DNA from: Actinomycetota bacterium
Lineage (GTDB): Bacteria > Actinomycetota > Actinomycetes > Nanopelagicales > Nanopelagicaceae
NCBI GenBank assembly: GCA_009924725.1
Contig: RFRA01000043.1
Span: 1 to 7,804 of the forward strand
Reading direction: 5' to 3'
DNA: 7,804 nt
This document shows positions 6,362-7,804 of this stretch, one piece after another. The position numbers and the translations under genes were made by a program. Positions within the stretch are counted from its first letter, which is position 1, and the number at the start of each line of letters is the position of its first letter. Under the pieces are notes generated by a model. That model saw only the letters and a list, made by a program, of their open reading frames with translations. It was not told where the DNA came from and made no database searches.

Positions 6362-6975
6362 TCTTTATCCTTCTCAGGCGGAATCGCTGCAGGTACTTTC
6401 TTAATGATCAACCACGAACCCCAGGCAACGGCGGCGAATAGCGGATAACCCATTACCAACCGCGCCGTGCCCAGCGCAGTTAGATTGCCCGTTTTGTAAA
6501 GTGGGTATTGCACGATTAAGCGGGATACAAATAAACCAACCCAGAGCCAGCTAGCCTTAATGTATGCGCGCTTACGTTCGGCGACTTTGCGCCAATTCAA
6601 GTTCTCGCCCAAAATCGGACCGAGTACTAACCCCAGAATTGGAAAACCAATTAAATTAGCAACCAAATAAACAGAGCCATAAATTATATTGATGATTAAT
6701 CCAGGCAAGTAATAATCGACTGCCGAACCTGTCTTGCGTGCTAAAAATGCACAGAACACAACTCCGATTAATCCAGAAATAACATGTTGCAAAGTGTCTT
6801 TCTTGGCTAAGCGCAAGATGGCCAGAACCAGCGCAGTTAATACGGCTGCGGTTGCTGCTTTCTGTAAGTCTTTGCTGATATTAAAAGCAATTAAAAATAT
6901 GAGTGCCGGTAAACCGGAATCTAATAAACCTTTTTTGCCGCCGAGTGCGTCAATTACTTTCTTTTGATCACTCAT
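6358..6975 (-). CDS. DUF3159 family multi-pass membrane protein
   Basis: Function unknown; the family is actinobacterial and typically sits in this TrkA-dut neighbourhood (Rv2693c-like, from memory). The 205 residues show the recurring family pattern: an N-terminal GG-x-x-G-x-x-DSGLP (12-23), a charged stretch around QHVISGLIG (63-71), SAVDYYLPGLIINIIYG (84-100), the cytoplasmic-looking ENLNWRKVAERKRAYIKASWLW (124-145) and SRLIVQYPLY (151-160), then LGTARLVMGYPLF. I count about six hydrophobic membrane segments, near 22-34, 41-57, 63-79, 88-122 (probably two) and 143-158/172-191; both ends are charged. There is no signal peptide and no recognised catalytic motif. The ATG at 6975 starts 2 bp after the dut stop with only a weak ribosome site, so translation probably depends on dut (inference). 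The gene is last in its operon and converges on the second TrkA gene with overlapping stops. Confidence 0.88.
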   Translation of the reverse strand: MSDQKKVIDALGGKKGLLDSGLPALIFLIAFNISKDLQKAATAAVLTALVLAILRLAKKDTLQHVISGLIGVVFCAFLARKTGSAVDYYLPGLIINIIYGSVYLVANLIGFPILGLVLGPILGENLNWRKVAERKRAYIKASWLWVGLFVSRLIVQYPLYKTGNLTALGTARLVMGYPLFAAVAWGSWLIIKKVPAAIPPEKDKD

Positions 6976-6977
6976 GG

Positions 6978-7421
6978 TTAAGCCAATCCAGTTGAGCCAA
7001 AGCCACCATCAGAGCGACCAGAACCAGGCAACTCTTCGACTTCTACGAAATCAGCATGCTCGACTTTTTGGAAAACTAATTGCGCAATACGATCGCCACG
7101 TTTGAACGAGATACTTTCACGCGGGTCAAGGTTGATAAGAATCACTTGTAGCTCACCACGAAAACCAGCATCAATGGTGCCTGGTGTATTGACCATTGAA
7201 ACTCCGTGTTTGATTGCCAGTCCAGAACGCGGATGAGCAAAGGTGGCATAACCATTAGGAAGTGCAATTGCGATTCCAGTTGGGGCAAGAGCGCGCTCCC
7301 CCGGTTCTAGCGTTAAATCAATGCGTGTAACGATATCTGCGCCGGCATCGCCACCTTTGGAGTACTTCGGCAGTGGCACGCCTGGATCAAGGCGCTTAAT
7401 CAATACTTGCAGATCACTCAT
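6978..7421 (-). CDS. dut: dUTP diphosphatase (trimeric dUTPase)
   Basis: Hydrolyses dUTP to dUMP and pyrophosphate, keeping uracil out of DNA and feeding dTMP synthesis; cytoplasmic homotrimer. All five dUTPase motifs are present in the 147 residues: motif 1 DAGADI at 25-30, motif 2 PRSGLAIKHGV at 64-74, motif 3 NTPGTIDAGFRGELQV at 78-93 with catalytic-type Asp84, motif 4 RGDRIAQLVFQ at 108-118, and motif 5 GRSDGGFGSTG at 135-145 with Phe141 that caps the uracil. Length is normal for the bacterial family. The ATG at 7421 overlaps the TGA of the upstream thioesterase as ATGA, and no strong ribosome site is seen, so coupled translation is likely. DUF3159 follows after 2 bp. The DUF3710 gene that often adjoins dut in actinobacteria is not here. 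Confidence 0.97.
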   Translation of the reverse strand: MSDLQVLIKRLDPGVPLPKYSKGGDAGADIVTRIDLTLEPGERALAPTGIAIALPNGYATFAHPRSGLAIKHGVSMVNTPGTIDAGFRGELQVILINLDPRESISFKRGDRIAQLVFQKVEHADFVEVEELPGSGRSDGGFGSTGLA

Positions 7422-7804
7422 GGATTAATTTCAAACTCTGGATCTACAAAGGCCAATAACTCGGGGTTCTTGGCGACTTCCTTTAAGAAACCTTCAGGTG
7501 CTTTTGTTAAGAAGTGCGACATTGGCACGATTACAAATAGTGCTGCAGCTCGAACTGCAATCTCACCATCTGGTGAACCTAAGCGACCAACGGCGGCTGA
7601 ATAAACTTTTCGATTAACTTGGCCGGTAATTTCAGCCGTAATAAAAAGAGTCGTACCTAGTGGCACCGGGCGGATGAAATCTGTTTCTAAGCGGGCGGTT
7701 ACGGCAGGAGAACGCAGAAGCCACATCAACTTTCCAAGCGCTTCATCGAAAGCTAATGAAAGTAAGCCTCCGTGAGCAAGACCTGGAGCGCCTTGATGAT
7801 TTTC
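7418..7804 (-). CDS. PaaI-like hotdog-fold thioesterase, partial (N-terminus off right edge)
   Basis: Probable acyl-CoA thioesterase of the hotdog (4HBT) superfamily; the substrate cannot be told from sequence. The open frame runs from the right edge for 128 codons to a TGA at 7418-7420. The PaaI-type signature appears as NHQGAPGLAHGG at residues 2-13 of the visible part, followed by AFDEALG at 18-24 with acidic residues in the catalytic-helix position, then TARLETDFIRPVPLG at 36-50 (the second strand pattern of the fold). A C-terminal tail, SHFLTKAPEGF and beyond, follows the fold. An internal TTG/ATG near 7729 could be mistaken for the start, but the HGG motif lies upstream of it, so the real start is outside the window. 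Its stop overlaps the dut start by 4 bp. No link between the two activities is evident beyond shared transcription. Confidence 0.85.
   Translation of the reverse strand, partial: ENHQGAPGLAHGGLLSLAFDEALGKLMWLLRSPAVTARLETDFIRPVPLGTTLFITAEITGQVNRKVYSAAVGRLGSPDGEIAVRAAALFVIVPMSHFLTKAPEGFLKEVAKNPELLAFVDPEFEINP

Noticed and set aside
6335..6362. Terminator hairpin at the end of the second TrkA gene (aagcaatgctt).
   Set aside because: The arms leave a one-base loop and no T-run follows; too weak to call.
7107..7118. A copy of the acnA half-site (cgagatactttc) inside dut.
   Set aside because: It is only one arm with no partner nearby and it encodes the conserved dUTPase segment ESIS before FKRGD, so coding explains it; probably coincidence.
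1..7804. Mobile element, CRISPR array, defence system, tRNA or rRNA.
   Set aside because: No transposase or integrase, no regularly spaced repeats, no tRNA-like or rRNA-like segment seen; gene content is housekeeping throughout.

Overview
This window looks like housekeeping chromosome from a low-GC, streamlined actinobacterium, most likely a freshwater acI/Nanopelagicales-type organism such as Planktophila (inference). Three things point there. Paired small TrkA proteins beside DUF3159 and dut, with an RNA methyltransferase on the other side, is an actinobacterial neighbourhood. Base composition judged by eye is a little under half G+C, low for the phylum. Gaps between genes are 46 bp or less and several genes overlap. 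There is no sign of phage, transposon, CRISPR, tRNA or rRNA, and no stretch over 300 bases lacks a gene.

Layout. Positions 1-1295 (minus) hold the N-terminal two thirds of dxs (isoprenoid precursor synthesis), cut by the left edge. Positions 1342-4002 (minus) hold a complete aconitase, acnA, with a GTG start, a strong ribosome site and a perfect 10-bp-arm inverted repeat just upstream. Positions 4043-5003 (minus) hold a TrmA/RlmD-type RNA methyltransferase broken into two reading frames, with a block of the catalytic domain missing. These three genes read in one direction in the order methyltransferase, acnA, dxs. Positions 5038-6361 (plus) hold two consecutive TrkA-type RCK proteins, divergent from the methyltransferase across a 34-bp gap. 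Positions 6358-7804 (minus) hold a tight run read as PaaI-like thioesterase (cut by the right edge), dut, then a DUF3159 membrane protein. The last TrkA gene and the DUF3159 gene converge, and their stop codons overlap in a TTAA.

How the genes relate. The set covers basic metabolism: the DXP pathway, the TCA cycle, potassium-transport gating and nucleotide-pool cleaning. I see no dedicated novel system. The points worth a second look are the internally deleted methyltransferase, a dyad before acnA that resembles a MarR/TamR-class operator, candidate leaderless promoters at dxs and in the TrkA/methyltransferase gap, and the lack of any membrane potassium-channel subunit beside the TrkA pair.
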